From Ornithinimicrobium sp. CNJ-824 (GTDB taxonomy: Bacteria; Actinomycetota; Actinomycetes; Actinomycetales; Dermatophilaceae): a stretch of 64,000 nucleotides of DNA. The stretch covers positions 58,343-122,342 of the forward strand of contig NZ_MKKA01000062.1 in the NCBI RefSeq assembly GCF_001942405.1, written 5' to 3'. Every line of letters begins with the position of its first letter. Positions within the stretch are counted from its first letter, which is position 1. This document shows, piece by piece, positions 56,501-64,000 of this stretch. A program made the position numbers and the translations under genes. Below the pieces are notes generated by a model. It was not told the origin of the DNA, searched no databases, and saw nothing but the letters and a program-made list of their open reading frames with translations.

Positions 56501-57401
56501 CACTCCCACCGCCTCCCTGGACGGTGTCGGGCCCGAGGTCCAGGACACGGCCGTGGAGCTGCGGCAGATGCTCACCGACATCCTCGCCCGCGACGGTCGC
56601 GCACAGTCGGCCACGACGGTCGAGCGCGGCGACGCAGCCCAGCTGCTGCGGCATGCCGTGCTCGCTTACCAGGACGCCCTGCCGGTGCTGGCCCAGCAGC
56701 ACCTCGGGCACGAGCGCATGGCGGACCTGGACGCCGCGCTCGAACGGTGGCTACCGGGCCTCACCGGGCGACCGGCCTACCCGCACTTGCGCGGCCAGCT
56801 CGCGCTGCGCTGGGTCGACGGCGCACCACCGCAGCAAGTGGTCGAGGAGACGACCTGGTACCGGGGCACCCAGTCCCTCACGGAGGCCGACGACCCCGCC
56901 GCCGCCCTCGCCTGGCGCGTTGCTGGGGCCACCCCTCCGGCCTACCGAGACGCGCCCTTGCCCTGGCTGCCTGACGTCCCACCGGGACTACGGCAGGACG
57001 AGGAGACGAGCGACTACCTCGACCGGCTCACCCGCCGAGTCGAGCAGCTGGCCGAACGCGTCGGCGACGAAGCCCGGCAAGCGGGAGCGTCCGACCGCAT
57101 GCCCTGGCAGCGCGGCCTTCCCCCCGACGTTGACGACCAGCTAATCGGCGACCTCGCCGTCTGGCGTGCCGCCCACAGCATTGGCTCAAACGATCCGCAT
57201 CCCGCCGGTCCGCCGATAAGGGAACCTCAGGCAGCCAGACACCAGAGCCGCCTCATCCGCCGGCTGGCGGTGCCGTCACCGGTCTCCTCCACGTCCACGG
57301 CAGACGTCGCGCCCGGCACGCTCCGAGCCAGTCAACGACAGGCACAGCGTCAACGACTCCATGACGGTGCTACCCGCCACCTGTCTGGTCCTTCGCGATG
57401 A
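53592..57401 (+). CDS. MobF-family relaxase-helicase (TrwC/TraA-like)
   Basis: 1269 aa from ATG 53592 (GTG 53589 and TTG 53580 are in frame; none has a good ribosome-binding site). The N-terminal HUH relaxase domain starts LHKLAAGSGYTYLTQQVA, with candidate catalytic tyrosines at the start, FDLTFSPVKSVSTLWAL, and the metal-binding histidines in DPDLHTHVVVSNKVQ near residue 255. A RecD-like helicase follows: VALAPAGAGKTAALRVLARA near 613, VVIDEAGMAGT near 692, RLVGDDQQLAAVAAGGLFRD and, at the end, YASTIHGAQGATVDTTH with LYVALSRGRETNHLYL. It nicks and unwinds transferred DNA in conjugation. No frame break. The last 100 residues are a polar tail. Confidence 0.93.
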   Translation: MTLHKLAAGSGYTYLTQQVAAHDATEQRQVGLAAYYEEKGEAPGRWLGTGLAGLDLTEGDVVTEEQMKLLFGQGRHPRSGEPEAVARGWGGLGRAFPTFDATTLRQVTARAFSEHNTSQGLAWNAPIPVEERSRIRTEVAREVFEQRHGRAPVDEGELTTFVAKASRPAQVPVAGFDLTFSPVKSVSTLWALAPAEVATQLEAAHQDAVRATLAMLEREVAFTRVGKGGMRQVPVVGLVAAAFDHRDSRTGDPDLHTHVVVSNKVQALPDEGGRWLTLDGRMLFKAKVMASEHYNTHLEAGLVERLGVRFVDRPGQEGKRAVREITGIDPALLATWSSRRQAIEARQRELATVFRADHGRTPTTIESLALAQQANLETRPGKHEPRSEAEQRQAWREQATAVLARDGHRPEEMVASAVGEGWGRNRGRARDAGNAAGHGVGTLQGRLRAVRSGGVRPQVVAARVLSVLEGSRATWQVWHVRAETLRQLRTAQVPLDKLEAYQRDVERWVLQGFSVPVGVPPQLGEPEVLRRPDGQSAHTVHGSQAYTSRAILAAEDELLALGLRRDGRPAAPAVVETVLAAQSGDGPSLDRSQAAMVRTLATSGCRLQVALAPAGAGKTAALRVLARAWEASGGTVLGLAPTAVAAEELGRATGVRADTLAKYLHQATAAGASPETGTTTAVGGAVGSGTLVVIDEAGMAGTRDLAAVVRQVVDVGGSVRLVGDDQQLAAVAAGGLFRDLAEQGHAHGTTATLTELHRFTDSAEGAATLAIRDGDPAALDHYLDHGRVRTGDTGDVVDAAYAAWAADQQAGLSSLLLAATRDTVRELNQRARTDRLDDTGRPPGREVTLGDGTHASAGDTIITRRNDRRLRGADGSWVKNGDRWHVLAVHPDGAVSVKCHRDSRGSRPGQVTLPAEYVAEHVQLGYASTIHGAQGATVDTTHTVLNGTETRQGLYVALSRGRETNHLYLGTPTASLDGVGPEVQDTAVELRQMLTDILARDGRAQSATTVERGDAAQLLRHAVLAYQDALPVLAQQHLGHERMADLDAALERWLPGLTGRPAYPHLRGQLALRWVDGAPPQQVVEETTWYRGTQSLTEADDPAAALAWRVAGATPPAYRDAPLPWLPDVPPGLRQDEETSDYLDRLTRRVEQLAERVGDEARQAGASDRMPWQRGLPPDVDDQLIGDLAVWRAAHSIGSNDPHPAGPPIREPQAARHQSRLIRRLAVPSPVSSTSTADVAPGTLRASQRQAQRQRLHDGATRHLSGPSR

Positions 57402-57544
57402 CCGGACGTCGATCACATAGATGCGGAAGCGCACACGGTCGATACATCACGCACACGCCGAATACAGGGCGTGAGGAGAAGTTGCCCAGAGCGTCGACCC
57501 ACACGACCCTGCAAGGGCGGCAGTTATACTGACCAAGAGATAGA

Positions 57545-57560
57545 GCCGATTTTCATCGGC
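57545..57560. terminator. Hairpin between convergent relaxase and NTPase genes
   Basis: GCCGAT, loop TTTC, ATCGGC: a perfect 6-bp stem midway in the 245-base gap between two convergent genes. No strong T-run. The gap is more A/T-rich than the relaxase gene and holds no other recognised feature. Confidence 0.45.
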
Positions 57561-57646
57561 CCGGCGTGTTAACCCATGGCCCAACAGCCACACCTTGATG
57601 CACACTCGGATGGTCGGGCCCGTCCGATACTTCGCGTCTTCAATTC

Positions 57647-59778
57647 CTATTCGGCTCGTGTACTGACAGTGCAGCGACTCAAGAACTGAAGAACCGCCTC
57701 ACCGGGCTCGCCGGTCTTCAGGTCCTGAAGCCCGAAACCCAACTCGCCCATGCTCGTGAGATCGAGGTAGTACCAGGAACTCGAACGACTCACCACGCCA
57801 GATTCGATAAGCTTATCTAGAATTTTGCCGCGATGCACATTACTCTTCACGATCTTCCCGTCCAGCTTGGCCGCTAGTACGGACAGGGATCCTTTGGTAC
57901 TCGGCCTAAAGGCCGTAAGGATCGTCCTGAGGTCCATGTATCTCTGGAAGGGGATCCATGCCCCGCCCCCTTTCAAGACCCTCGACCAGGGCCGGAGTCG
58001 GGGCGGCGCGTCTGTGGAGAATACGTGGAGGTCTTTTGGCCCTGCTTCGACCCTTTGTAAATAGTTCGCCGTGATCGCGTCGCTGGCTAACGCCACACCA
58101 GGACTGCGGCCACGATCATTGTCGACGCGCAGTGTCTCCGCCTCAATGATCAACTCGTTCGCGAGAACGGTCACCTGCGGACCCAAAAGGGTATGCTTGT
58201 TGGGTTCACCAACGATAACTCCTTGATCGGTGACGATAGTCGTCCTCTTGAGTGGACGCTGAATATGCAGGGCGCCTGATACGTCTGAAATTGAGAAGCT
58301 AAGCTCCGATGCCTCGTTGTGCCCGGCCTGGGCTTCTCTTCGACAAGAGAGAGTTCCACCCCCGTCTACAAGACTGAGCAATACTTCGCTCTCCCGAGTG
58401 CGAACAAGATCTGCCTCTTGGGTCCAGGACTCGACTACATGCCCGACCAGGGATTCGCGAATCTCCGCCTCCTCCCCGTCCAGGACCCCGTCACTGAGGA
58501 AGCGGGCAAAGAAGGGTCCCACGCTTTGAATCCTATTTTCCGGCTGGCCTGCCAGCGACGCACGCACCTCTAGGGTTCGACAGGCGGCGGCGGTGATGAA
58601 GTCCCCGAACACCACGCTGGCGAACCTCCGTCCCTTAACAAAGGGATGATCTGGCAAAAAGGTGCGGACCGCCTCTTCATAGGTGGAACGAACGGCGTCT
58701 GGTAGTGCGGCGGGAAGGGGCATGGCGAGTTCCTCGCCAGACACGTATGCCATGAGCCGTGCGCACTGCTCTTCAGGCAAATACATCGAGGAGGCGGCGA
58801 TTTCGGCGTCCACCTGAGGGGGAAGAAGTGCGTGCAGCCTGGGCCGCATGTGTTCACTGAACTTTCGCTGCTCGCGTTGAGATATGTGCTCGATTATCTC
58901 TCGAAGAAGGTTGCTCTGCCCTTCGGCGGTTAGTGCCGCCCGCTCAGACGAAGGGTTACTCACCGCCAAGGACTCAGCCAAAGCCACGAGGACCGGTGTG
59001 TATCCGAGGAAGTCACGTACTCATTCCAAGCGCGGGCCAAGTCCGTATCAGTCCGTCGCAACAAGACGCCCGCAACTTGTTTCATTCGGCTGTCGCGTAG
59101 ACGCTCGAAGGGACCTGGGGATGCCAACGGAATGTTGTATTCGGTCCTGCCAGTCTCCGTGAACCTCTGAGCCATGTACGCCTTTATGAAGTTCCGCGCA
59201 CCGTTTAAATCAAAGAAATCCAGTCGAACTTCAGCCAAAGGGACGTCCGCATCCATGAAGGCGAGGCGGACCAATTCCGCAGTATCTGACCGGGACATCA
59301 GAATGATGCTGGGCGCCCTGTCGGTGGATGCAGAACCGGAACCGGAAACCTTTGCTACGTTGTCGATAAAAGCCAAGAAATTTTCGGTGCCTGCACGGAA
59401 ATGCGCCTCGTCTAGGGAGTCGACTACCACCCCCGCCCGCCCGGCCGAGACATCGGCGATAAAGGGATTACCGAATCCCATGGCGTCCTGGATGAGCCCA
59501 GACAATGAATACGAACCGACTTGCGCTTTCTCCGCGAACACAATGGGCCAGTTCAATGCGTCGGCGATCGCCACGGCCGCAGCGGTCTTACCTACTGCGC
59601 CGGGCGCTTCCACCAAGACTACGGACGCACTCGGCGGCCACGTTGACTCCGTGAGAGTCGGTGCTACGTATCCCGCCACCGTGTTGGGGGCAGCATCGAG
59701 CGCCCCTCCCTGGGGAACCGCGAGCGTCAGCTTGCCGCTCATTTTTGGGAAACGCTTCAGGAACTGGGTTAGATGCAT
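57647..59778 (-). CDS. Uncharacterised STAND/NACHT-like P-loop NTPase, frameshifted
   Basis: ATG 59778 has GGGGGAG six bases upstream. The N-terminal NTPase shows Walker A EAPGAVGKTAAA (residues 58-69), Walker B GVVVDSLDEAHF (116-127) and a sensor-like SIILMSRSD (157-165). The first frame stops at 58960; one added G/C near 59014 joins it as EYVDFLGYTPVLVALAESL and gives one protein of about 710 aa. The middle is helical; residues about 480-550 look beta-rich (ALHIQRPL, TVLANELIIEAETLRV). The end resembles a winged helix (KILDKLIESGVV, WYYLDLTSMGELGF). No known effector domain recognised. Low G+C and mobile context suggest a defence or element-maintenance ATPase; this is inference. Confidence 0.65.
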
Positions 59779-60196
59779 TCTTGCTCCCCCTTCGGTCGAC
59801 TGTGACTCTGGCTGACGCTACCGTATGGCCGTCAGCCTGCGATGGCCCCCTCTAGCGGTCAGGGAAACTGCTTGTGGCTGTAGAGGGGTCGGGCCGGTCG
59901 AAGCCTGCGCACGCACATGCCGCCTCCCGCACCGCATCGCAGCTGCGCCGCGACGGAGGATATGAGGTAGCGGTGGGCCTAAGGACGTTGACCGAAGTAC
60001 GTTGCCTGGTGTGGCCCGCCTCTCCTCGTCTCCCGGGCGACTCACGGCGGCGGTGTCGCGGTCTGCGAGCCAGGTGTGTCAGAGGACGCCGCTAGCTTTC
60101 GCGCATGAGCGTCTCACCGATTCCTGAGCCCAATGCGCCTACCGGGGCGTCTTGCGATGGATGGAAGGCGTCCCCTCCACTCAGGAGCTTGGAGTC
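59779..60196. other. Intergenic region upstream of the NTPase
   Basis: 418 bases between the leftward NTPase and a rightward small membrane gene. It should hold their divergent promoters. Short frames in it have no ribosome-binding site, conserved sequence or codon bias. Nothing else recognised. Confidence 0.4.
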
Positions 60197-60472
60197 ATGA
60201 TGGCTCTGTTGTTCGTGGGTGCCATGTTGATCATCGTGGCGTGGCATCTCGCGCGCAGCTTTCTCACCGACCACCTCACTGGCTTTGCGCTCGCCAGTCC
60301 TTGGCGCCTCTTCTGGGCGGCAGGAAGCGGACTGACAGGTCTCGGCCTGCTTACGGTGCCGCTAGCAATGCTTGACGACATTGCAGCTCGGATGGGGGTT
60401 GGAGTCGTCGTGTTGGTGCTGCTTCTCCTGAGCGAAGCTCGGATGGGCCGAGGCCGTCGCCGGCGTCGTTGA
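60197..60472 (+). CDS. Small membrane protein
   Basis: 91 aa from ATG 60197, chosen because AGGAG lies nine bases upstream; ATG 60200 is an alternative. Three hydrophobic stretches, MALLFVGAMLIIVAWHLA, GSGLTGLGLLTVPLAML and GVGVVVLVLLLL, end in a basic GRGRRRRR tail. No family recognised. It lies in the low-G+C cargo between the NTPase and the ISL3-interrupted gene. Confidence 0.5.
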   Translation: MMALLFVGAMLIIVAWHLARSFLTDHLTGFALASPWRLFWAAGSGLTGLGLLTVPLAMLDDIAARMGVGVVVLVLLLLSEARMGRGRRRRR

Positions 60473-60851
60473 TTAGGGAGGCTGTCATCGACGTTGCGGC
60501 CGCCAATTCAAGTGGGTCGAACCGTCACCCCCCTGCAGGGTGGCCGCACGCACCTTCGGGCAGGTCGCTCAGTGCCGAGACTAGACTCACACATCGTTCT
60601 TCCCCGCATGAGGGGGAAGTAGGAAGCCCCTTGGCGCACATCCGGAACTGCCGCACCCCGATCTAAAGGAGTCTGCCGCCGCGCTAGGTCATGGACCTGG
60701 AACGTCTCGACTCGGTGAGCGCGGAGAGGGGTAATCAAGCGGTCCGCGGTCGCTTGGTGACACGGTGATTCCGCTCGCTAGACACTGTTGTCGGTGCCTG
60801 CGGGCACCTCCGGGTCGGAAGAGAATGCACACGCACCGAGGATGGCACTAA
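60473..60851. other. Non-coding stretch before the interrupted gene
   Basis: 379 bases without a supportable gene. It contains an inverted repeat CTTCCCC/GGGGAAG (60599-60605 and 60613-60619) that could be a terminator for the preceding gene, and a smaller GGTGCC/GGCACC hairpin near 60793. The promoter of the interrupted membrane gene should lie in its right part. Confidence 0.4.
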
Positions 60852-60863
60852 ATGACGCAAGAG

Positions 60864-60871
60864 GCTTTGCT
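60864..60871 (+). repeat. Left 8-bp target duplication of the ISL3 element
   Basis: GCTTTGCT directly abuts the left inverted repeat; an identical copy is at 62294-62301. Eight bp is the known ISL3-family duplication length. Confidence 0.92.
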
Positions 60872-62293
60872 GGCTCTTCAACTTTGAGCGTGGTGGGGCC
60901 CTGACGTAGGGCTCGCGGCCCTGCGCCAACATGGGTGTTGTCTAGACATCTCATGAGCGAGGACCGCGAGCGTGCACAAGCCTACGTTCGACGTCGATGC
61001 GGCGTCGATCCTGTTCAACCTGTCCGGTTACCGAGTCGTCTCGGCCACCCCTGGCGTTGGCGATGAGCAGCCGCGGCAGGTGCTGATCGAGACGACCACG
61101 AGCGAGGGCGCGTGCCCGTCCTGCGGGGTGCTGTCCTCACGGGTGCACGCCAGGCCGGTCCAGCACGTGAAAGACGTGGCCTGCGGGGGTGAGCGGCTCG
61201 ACGTGCTGGTGCGCAAGCGGCGCTACGCCTGCCGGGAGACGCTGTGCCCACGACGCTCGTTCACCGAGGAGACCGAGCAGCTGCCCGCCCGGGCCCGGGT
61301 CACCACCCGACTGGCCGAGCAGGTCATCAGCGCCTGCCGGGCCGAGCCGCGCGCGGTGTCCCGCGTCGCGCACGAGGCGGACCTGTCGTGGCCGACGGTG
61401 ATGCGGATGCTCACCACCACCCTGGACCTGGACACCGGCGTCGACCGCCGGCACGTGCGCCACCTGGGCATCGATGAGCACCGGTTCCGCACCGTGCGCT
61501 ACCTGCGCGACCCCAACACCCAGACGGTGAAGCGGGTCGAGCCGTGGTCCATCGTGTTCACCGACCTCGACGACGGCGCGATCCTGGACGTCGTCGACGG
61601 CCGCCGCGGCAAGGTCGTCACCTCCTGGCTCGCAGCGCGGCCCCGGTGGTGGCGCCGACGCGTGCAGGTCGTCGCCCTCGACATGTCCACTGAGTTCCGC
61701 GCCGCCGTCCGCAAGGCACTACCCCGGGCGAGGGTCAGCGTGGACCACTGGCACGTCGTGCGGCTGGCCAACGAGATGATCACCAAGGTAAGGCGCCGTC
61801 GGGTGTGGGAGCTGCACGAGCGCCGCGGCCGCGCCACCGACACCCCGTGGAAGTACCGCAAGCTGCTCACCTGTGCCGGCGACCGGCTCACCGTCCGCCA
61901 GCGCACGAAGCTCCAGAAGATCCTGGCCGAGGACGACGAGCTGGCTGTGGCGTGGGGCATCAAGGAGCACGTCCGCCAGCTCCTCACCGCCACCGACACG
62001 TCCTCGTTCCAGCGGCACTGGGCCCGCCTCGAGAGCGCCGTGCGCGCCACCCGCCTGCCCGAGCCGGCCGCGCTGTTCCGCACCCTGCGCGCCTGGCGAC
62101 GCGAGCTGCTCACGTTCTGCCGGACCAGGGTCACGAACGCGCGCACGGAGGCGGCGAACCTGACCGCCAAAACGATCAAGAGGGTCGGGCGTGGGTACCG
62201 CAACCATCGGAACTACAGATGCCGCATCATTGGCTACGCGCCCCGACAGATCGCGGCGTGAACACCCAGCACCACGCTCAAAGTTGAAGAGCC
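60872..62293 (+). mobile_element. Complete ISL3-family insertion sequence (1422 bp)
   Basis: Bounded by perfect 24-bp inverted repeats (60872-60895 and 62270-62293), both starting GGCTCTTCAACTTTGAGC, with GCTTTGCT duplicated on each side. One intact transposase fills the element. Intact repeats, duplication and frame imply a recent insertion. Confidence 0.95.
60972..62261 (+). CDS. ISL3-family transposase
   Basis: 429 aa from GTG 60972. An N-terminal zinc-ribbon (CPSCGVLSSRV, then CRETLCPRRSF) and a helix-turn-helix (EADLSWPTVMRMLTTTL) precede the DDE domain: first Asp in HLGIDEHRFRTV, second in VQVVALDMSTEFRAAVRKAL, with the family motif VSVDHWHVVRLAN, and Glu in NARTEAANLTAKTIKRVGRG. It ends YRNHRNYRCRIIGYAPRQ as in actinobacterial ISL3 members. 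Unbroken frame. Confidence 0.95.
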   Translation: MHKPTFDVDAASILFNLSGYRVVSATPGVGDEQPRQVLIETTTSEGACPSCGVLSSRVHARPVQHVKDVACGGERLDVLVRKRRYACRETLCPRRSFTEETEQLPARARVTTRLAEQVISACRAEPRAVSRVAHEADLSWPTVMRMLTTTLDLDTGVDRRHVRHLGIDEHRFRTVRYLRDPNTQTVKRVEPWSIVFTDLDDGAILDVVDGRRGKVVTSWLAARPRWWRRRVQVVALDMSTEFRAAVRKALPRARVSVDHWHVVRLANEMITKVRRRRVWELHERRGRATDTPWKYRKLLTCAGDRLTVRQRTKLQKILAEDDELAVAWGIKEHVRQLLTATDTSSFQRHWARLESAVRATRLPEPAALFRTLRAWRRELLTFCRTRVTNARTEAANLTAKTIKRVGRGYRNHRNYRCRIIGYAPRQIAA

Positions 62294-62301
62294 GCTTTGC
62301 T
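62294..62301 (+). repeat. Right 8-bp target duplication of the ISL3 element
   Basis: GCTTTGCT immediately after the right inverted repeat, identical to 60864-60871. Confidence 0.92.
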
Positions 62302-62969
62302 GGCTCTACTGCCCGCGCTATTAGGCGTGTTGACTGCGCCAGCCCTTCCGTGGGTGCTCTCGCGTCACGAACGCCGAGCTGCGCGAGCATTGGAAATGCT
62401 GCAATCAATCCCGAAGGAACCAGCCGCGCATCGCGTTGCTTGGTGGGATGACGTCGCCTACCCGGCACTCCTAGCAGCCAGAGTCGAAGCAGCCCGCAAG
62501 CAGTGTTTGCAGGTTTGGACAACGGGGTGGCTGCTTTTACTGGGCGGTGGCACATCAGTGATTGCGTCCGTATTGCTGGGAGACCTTGCTCAGCTGCGCG
62601 ACGAGGCTTGGACTGAGTACCGTTCCATGCGCGACGATGGCACGATCACGCACGAGCAGTTCATGGAATATGGCACGCAATGGAGTGCCTGGATCGATGC
62701 CGAGTATGCCGCAGTCCGCATAGCGTTATATATTGGCATAGTCCTCCTTATTGGTGGACTCATCTACGGACGCAATTTGATACGTCTACGCCAGAACGTT
62801 CGCAAATTGAGGCAAGCTGAGCCTGGATCCGCCGAGCGGGTTTCGTGAGGGGCGTCGTGCGTCGCTGAAGACGATTTTTGGAGCGGGTCGGGGTTCTGGG
62901 CGTGGGAGGTCCGCCGGTCTGCCCGGCTTTTCCACTTGTGGTCGTTCCTCGAAGGGTCAGGGGGCTGGG

Positions 62970-64000
62970 TCAGGAGGGGGCGTAGGCGGCGTCGTGGAGG
63001 CCAAGCCAGGGGTGCTGCCAGGGCCAGTTCGTGGGCAGGTGCAGGTGGAGTCGTCGGGCCCGGTTGGCGATCCGGGCGGGGATCTTGATCAGCTCGTCGC
63101 GGATCGTGGCGGGTCGGGCCCAGGCGTGCCGGGTCGAGGCCAGGACGCCGGCGGCGCGGGTCAGGTTGTAGGCGATCGCGGCCAGCACCGTCCACGCACC
63201 GTTGGCCGAGAACGATCCGGAAGGGACGTGAGCCAGCGGCCCTGATTTCAGGTCGGCGATGACCTGCTCGACGATCGCGTGGTCACGGTGCGAGGCCTCC
63301 GCGGCCAGCATGGACAGGGGTGAGTCGGTGAACACGGCGTGGTGGCGGTAGGTCGCGAACAGCTCGTCCTGCCCGGCCTTGGTCGCCTTGGGGTTCAGGC
63401 GTCTGACGCGGCGCACGATGAGCCGGGCGGTGACGTGCTCGGCCTTCTTCCGGGACGTGAACGCTGTGTACTCGACCTCGGCGACCTGGGCGTCGGAGAC
63501 CCACCGGTCCTCGGCCTGGTCCCAGATCGCGTTCGGGTACTTGATGGACACCCAGTCGTCCTCGGGGATCCGGGAGATCGCCGCGATGACGGCGGGGTCC
63601 ATCCGGGCGGTCAGGGAGAACCGGGCCCCGGCCCGGCGGGTCGCGGCGACGACGTCGTGGTTGTAGTACGCGGAGTCCGCACGCATGGTCAGGGTGCCGG
63701 TGGCACCGGCCCGGCGGGCGGTGGCCAGCGCGTCGGCGATCAGCCGGGCCGCGCCGTGCGCCGAGGCGGCGTTGCCCTTGCGCAGCCTCGTGGCTGCGAG
63801 CACCGGTGCCGCGGTCGGGGTGGACAGGGTCGCGACCTGCACGTTCAGGCCCTTGACACCGGTGTAGCCGTACCCGACCCCTTCCTTGGCGTACCCGTGG
63901 GTCGCGCGGATCGTGTCGTCGACATCCAGGTAGGCGACCTGATCGGCGCCGGCCAGCAGGCCCGGGACGATACCGGCCAGGTTGGCCAGGACACGGGAGC
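62970..64000 (-). CDS. IS1380-type transposase, partial
   Basis: The C-terminal 343 codons; the 5' part lies beyond the right edge. Visible DDE_Tnp_1-type features: VAYLDVDDTIRATHGYAK (first Asp), GVGYGYTGVKGLN, LTMRADSAYYNHDVV (second Asp), and DHAIVEQVIADLKSGPLAH with Glu, then FSANGAWTVLAAIAYNLTRA. These are typical of IS1380 transposases of high-G+C Gram-positives. G+C is as high as the core and higher than the cargo on its left, consistent with a separate arrival. The near terminal repeat should fall within about 62,820-62,960 but cannot be fixed without the other end. Confidence 0.88.
   Translation of the reverse strand, partial: SRVLANLAGIVPGLLAGADQVAYLDVDDTIRATHGYAKEGVGYGYTGVKGLNVQVATLSTPTAAPVLAATRLRKGNAASAHGAARLIADALATARRAGATGTLTMRADSAYYNHDVVAATRRAGARFSLTARMDPAVIAAISRIPEDDWVSIKYPNAIWDQAEDRWVSDAQVAEVEYTAFTSRKKAEHVTARLIVRRVRRLNPKATKAGQDELFATYRHHAVFTDSPLSMLAAEASHRDHAIVEQVIADLKSGPLAHVPSGSFSANGAWTVLAAIAYNLTRAAGVLASTRHAWARPATIRDELIKIPARIANRARRLHLHLPTNWPWQHPWLGLHDAAYAPS

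Larger units (their letters stand above)
60852..62848 (+). pseudogene. Membrane-protein gene interrupted by an ISL3 element
   Basis: Removing the IS (60872-62293) and one copy of the 8-bp duplication rejoins a clean frame of 188 aa. ATG 60852 with GAGG ten bases upstream reads MTQEALLALLPALLGVLTAP across the junction and runs to TGA 62848. The product has three membrane segments (about residues 6-25, WLLLLGGGTSVIASVLLG and ALYIGIVLLIGGLIYG) and an acidic loop between the second and third. No known family. As it stands, the left part stops after 11 codons inside the IS, but the right part could restart at TTG 62297 behind a GAAGAG from the IS end. Confidence 0.75.
51400..64000. mobile_element. 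Putative integrative mobilisable element, right end not seen
   Basis: A region beginning just after tRNA-Ala with integrase, excisionase-like protein, divergent MobF relaxase, lower-G+C cargo and two insertion sequences. No coupling protein (VirD4 or FtsK/TraB type) and no type IV secretion genes are visible, so within the window it looks mobilisable rather than self-transmissible. The right boundary and attachment repeat are not found; the two ISs may have disrupted or extended it. Confidence 0.6.

Noticed and set aside
59005..59025. Programmed -1 frameshifting to make the full NTPase
   Set aside because: No slippery heptamer or downstream structure at the junction, and the same type of single-base break occurs throughout the window.
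60473..60738. Small frames at 60469-60666 and 60508-60738
   Set aside because: No ribosome-binding sites, unlike codon use, no recognisable sequence, and they overlap each other on opposite strands.

Overview
The window is about 70% G+C DNA from a member of the Actinomycetota, most likely order Micrococcales (Intrasporangiaceae or Ornithinimicrobiaceae-like). The basis is gene content and order, GTG starts with GTGA/ATGA gene overlaps, a class A PBP with a PET-rich tail, ino1 and DLW-39. It spans the chromosome origin: rnpA-rpmH / dnaA / oriC / dnaN / gnd / recF / dciA / gyrB / gyrA / DUF3566 / tRNA-Ile / tRNA-Ala.

Layout. (1) 1-11.45 kb: a cell-surface polymer cluster with an asparagine-synthetase-like fragment, a TupA-like ATP-grasp protein and four large glycosyltransferases, three sharing a related GT2 core. 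(2) 11.5-19.5 kb: ino1, a class A penicillin-binding protein, a GT87-like membrane transferase (order as in the mycobacterial ino1-ponA1 region), then an acyltransferase, an SGNH protein and a Wzz-like protein. (3) 19.5-37.2 kb: the conserved left flank of oriC: pcnA, NUDIX, DUF6049, murJ-pseudokinase, ECF sigma and partner, trxB-trxA behind a SigR/SigH-type promoter, then parB-parA with three variant parS sites, rsmG, khpB (jag), yidC, yidD, rnpA, rpmH. (4) 37.2-51.4 kb: dnaA, oriC and the replication and gyrase genes, a PIG-L deacetylase, and two tRNAs bracketing a 43-aa DLW-39 protein. (5) 51.4-64 kb: a mobile region starting just after tRNA-Ala. It has a tyrosine integrase with its excisionase, a divergent MobF relaxase-helicase, then lower-G+C cargo (an uncharacterised P-loop NTPase and small membrane proteins), a complete ISL3 element with 8-bp target duplications inside a membrane-protein gene, and an IS1380-type transposase running off the right edge.

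How it works together. The left half builds the envelope: glycan synthesis, lipid II flipping by MurJ, peptidoglycan polymerisation and YidC insertion. The centre initiates replication and segregates the origin (DnaA, ParAB-parS, DnaN, RecF, gyrase). The right end is horizontally acquired.

Major caveat. At least fifteen reading-frame breaks, each mended by one base and mostly at G/C runs, hit genes that include essential ones (yidC, gyrA, rnpA, murJ). One indel near 9,170 mends the 3' ends of two opposed genes at once. Homopolymer errors in the assembly are the simplest explanation, so 'broken' genes here, including the integrase and the candidate defence NTPase, should not be called pseudogenes from this sequence alone.
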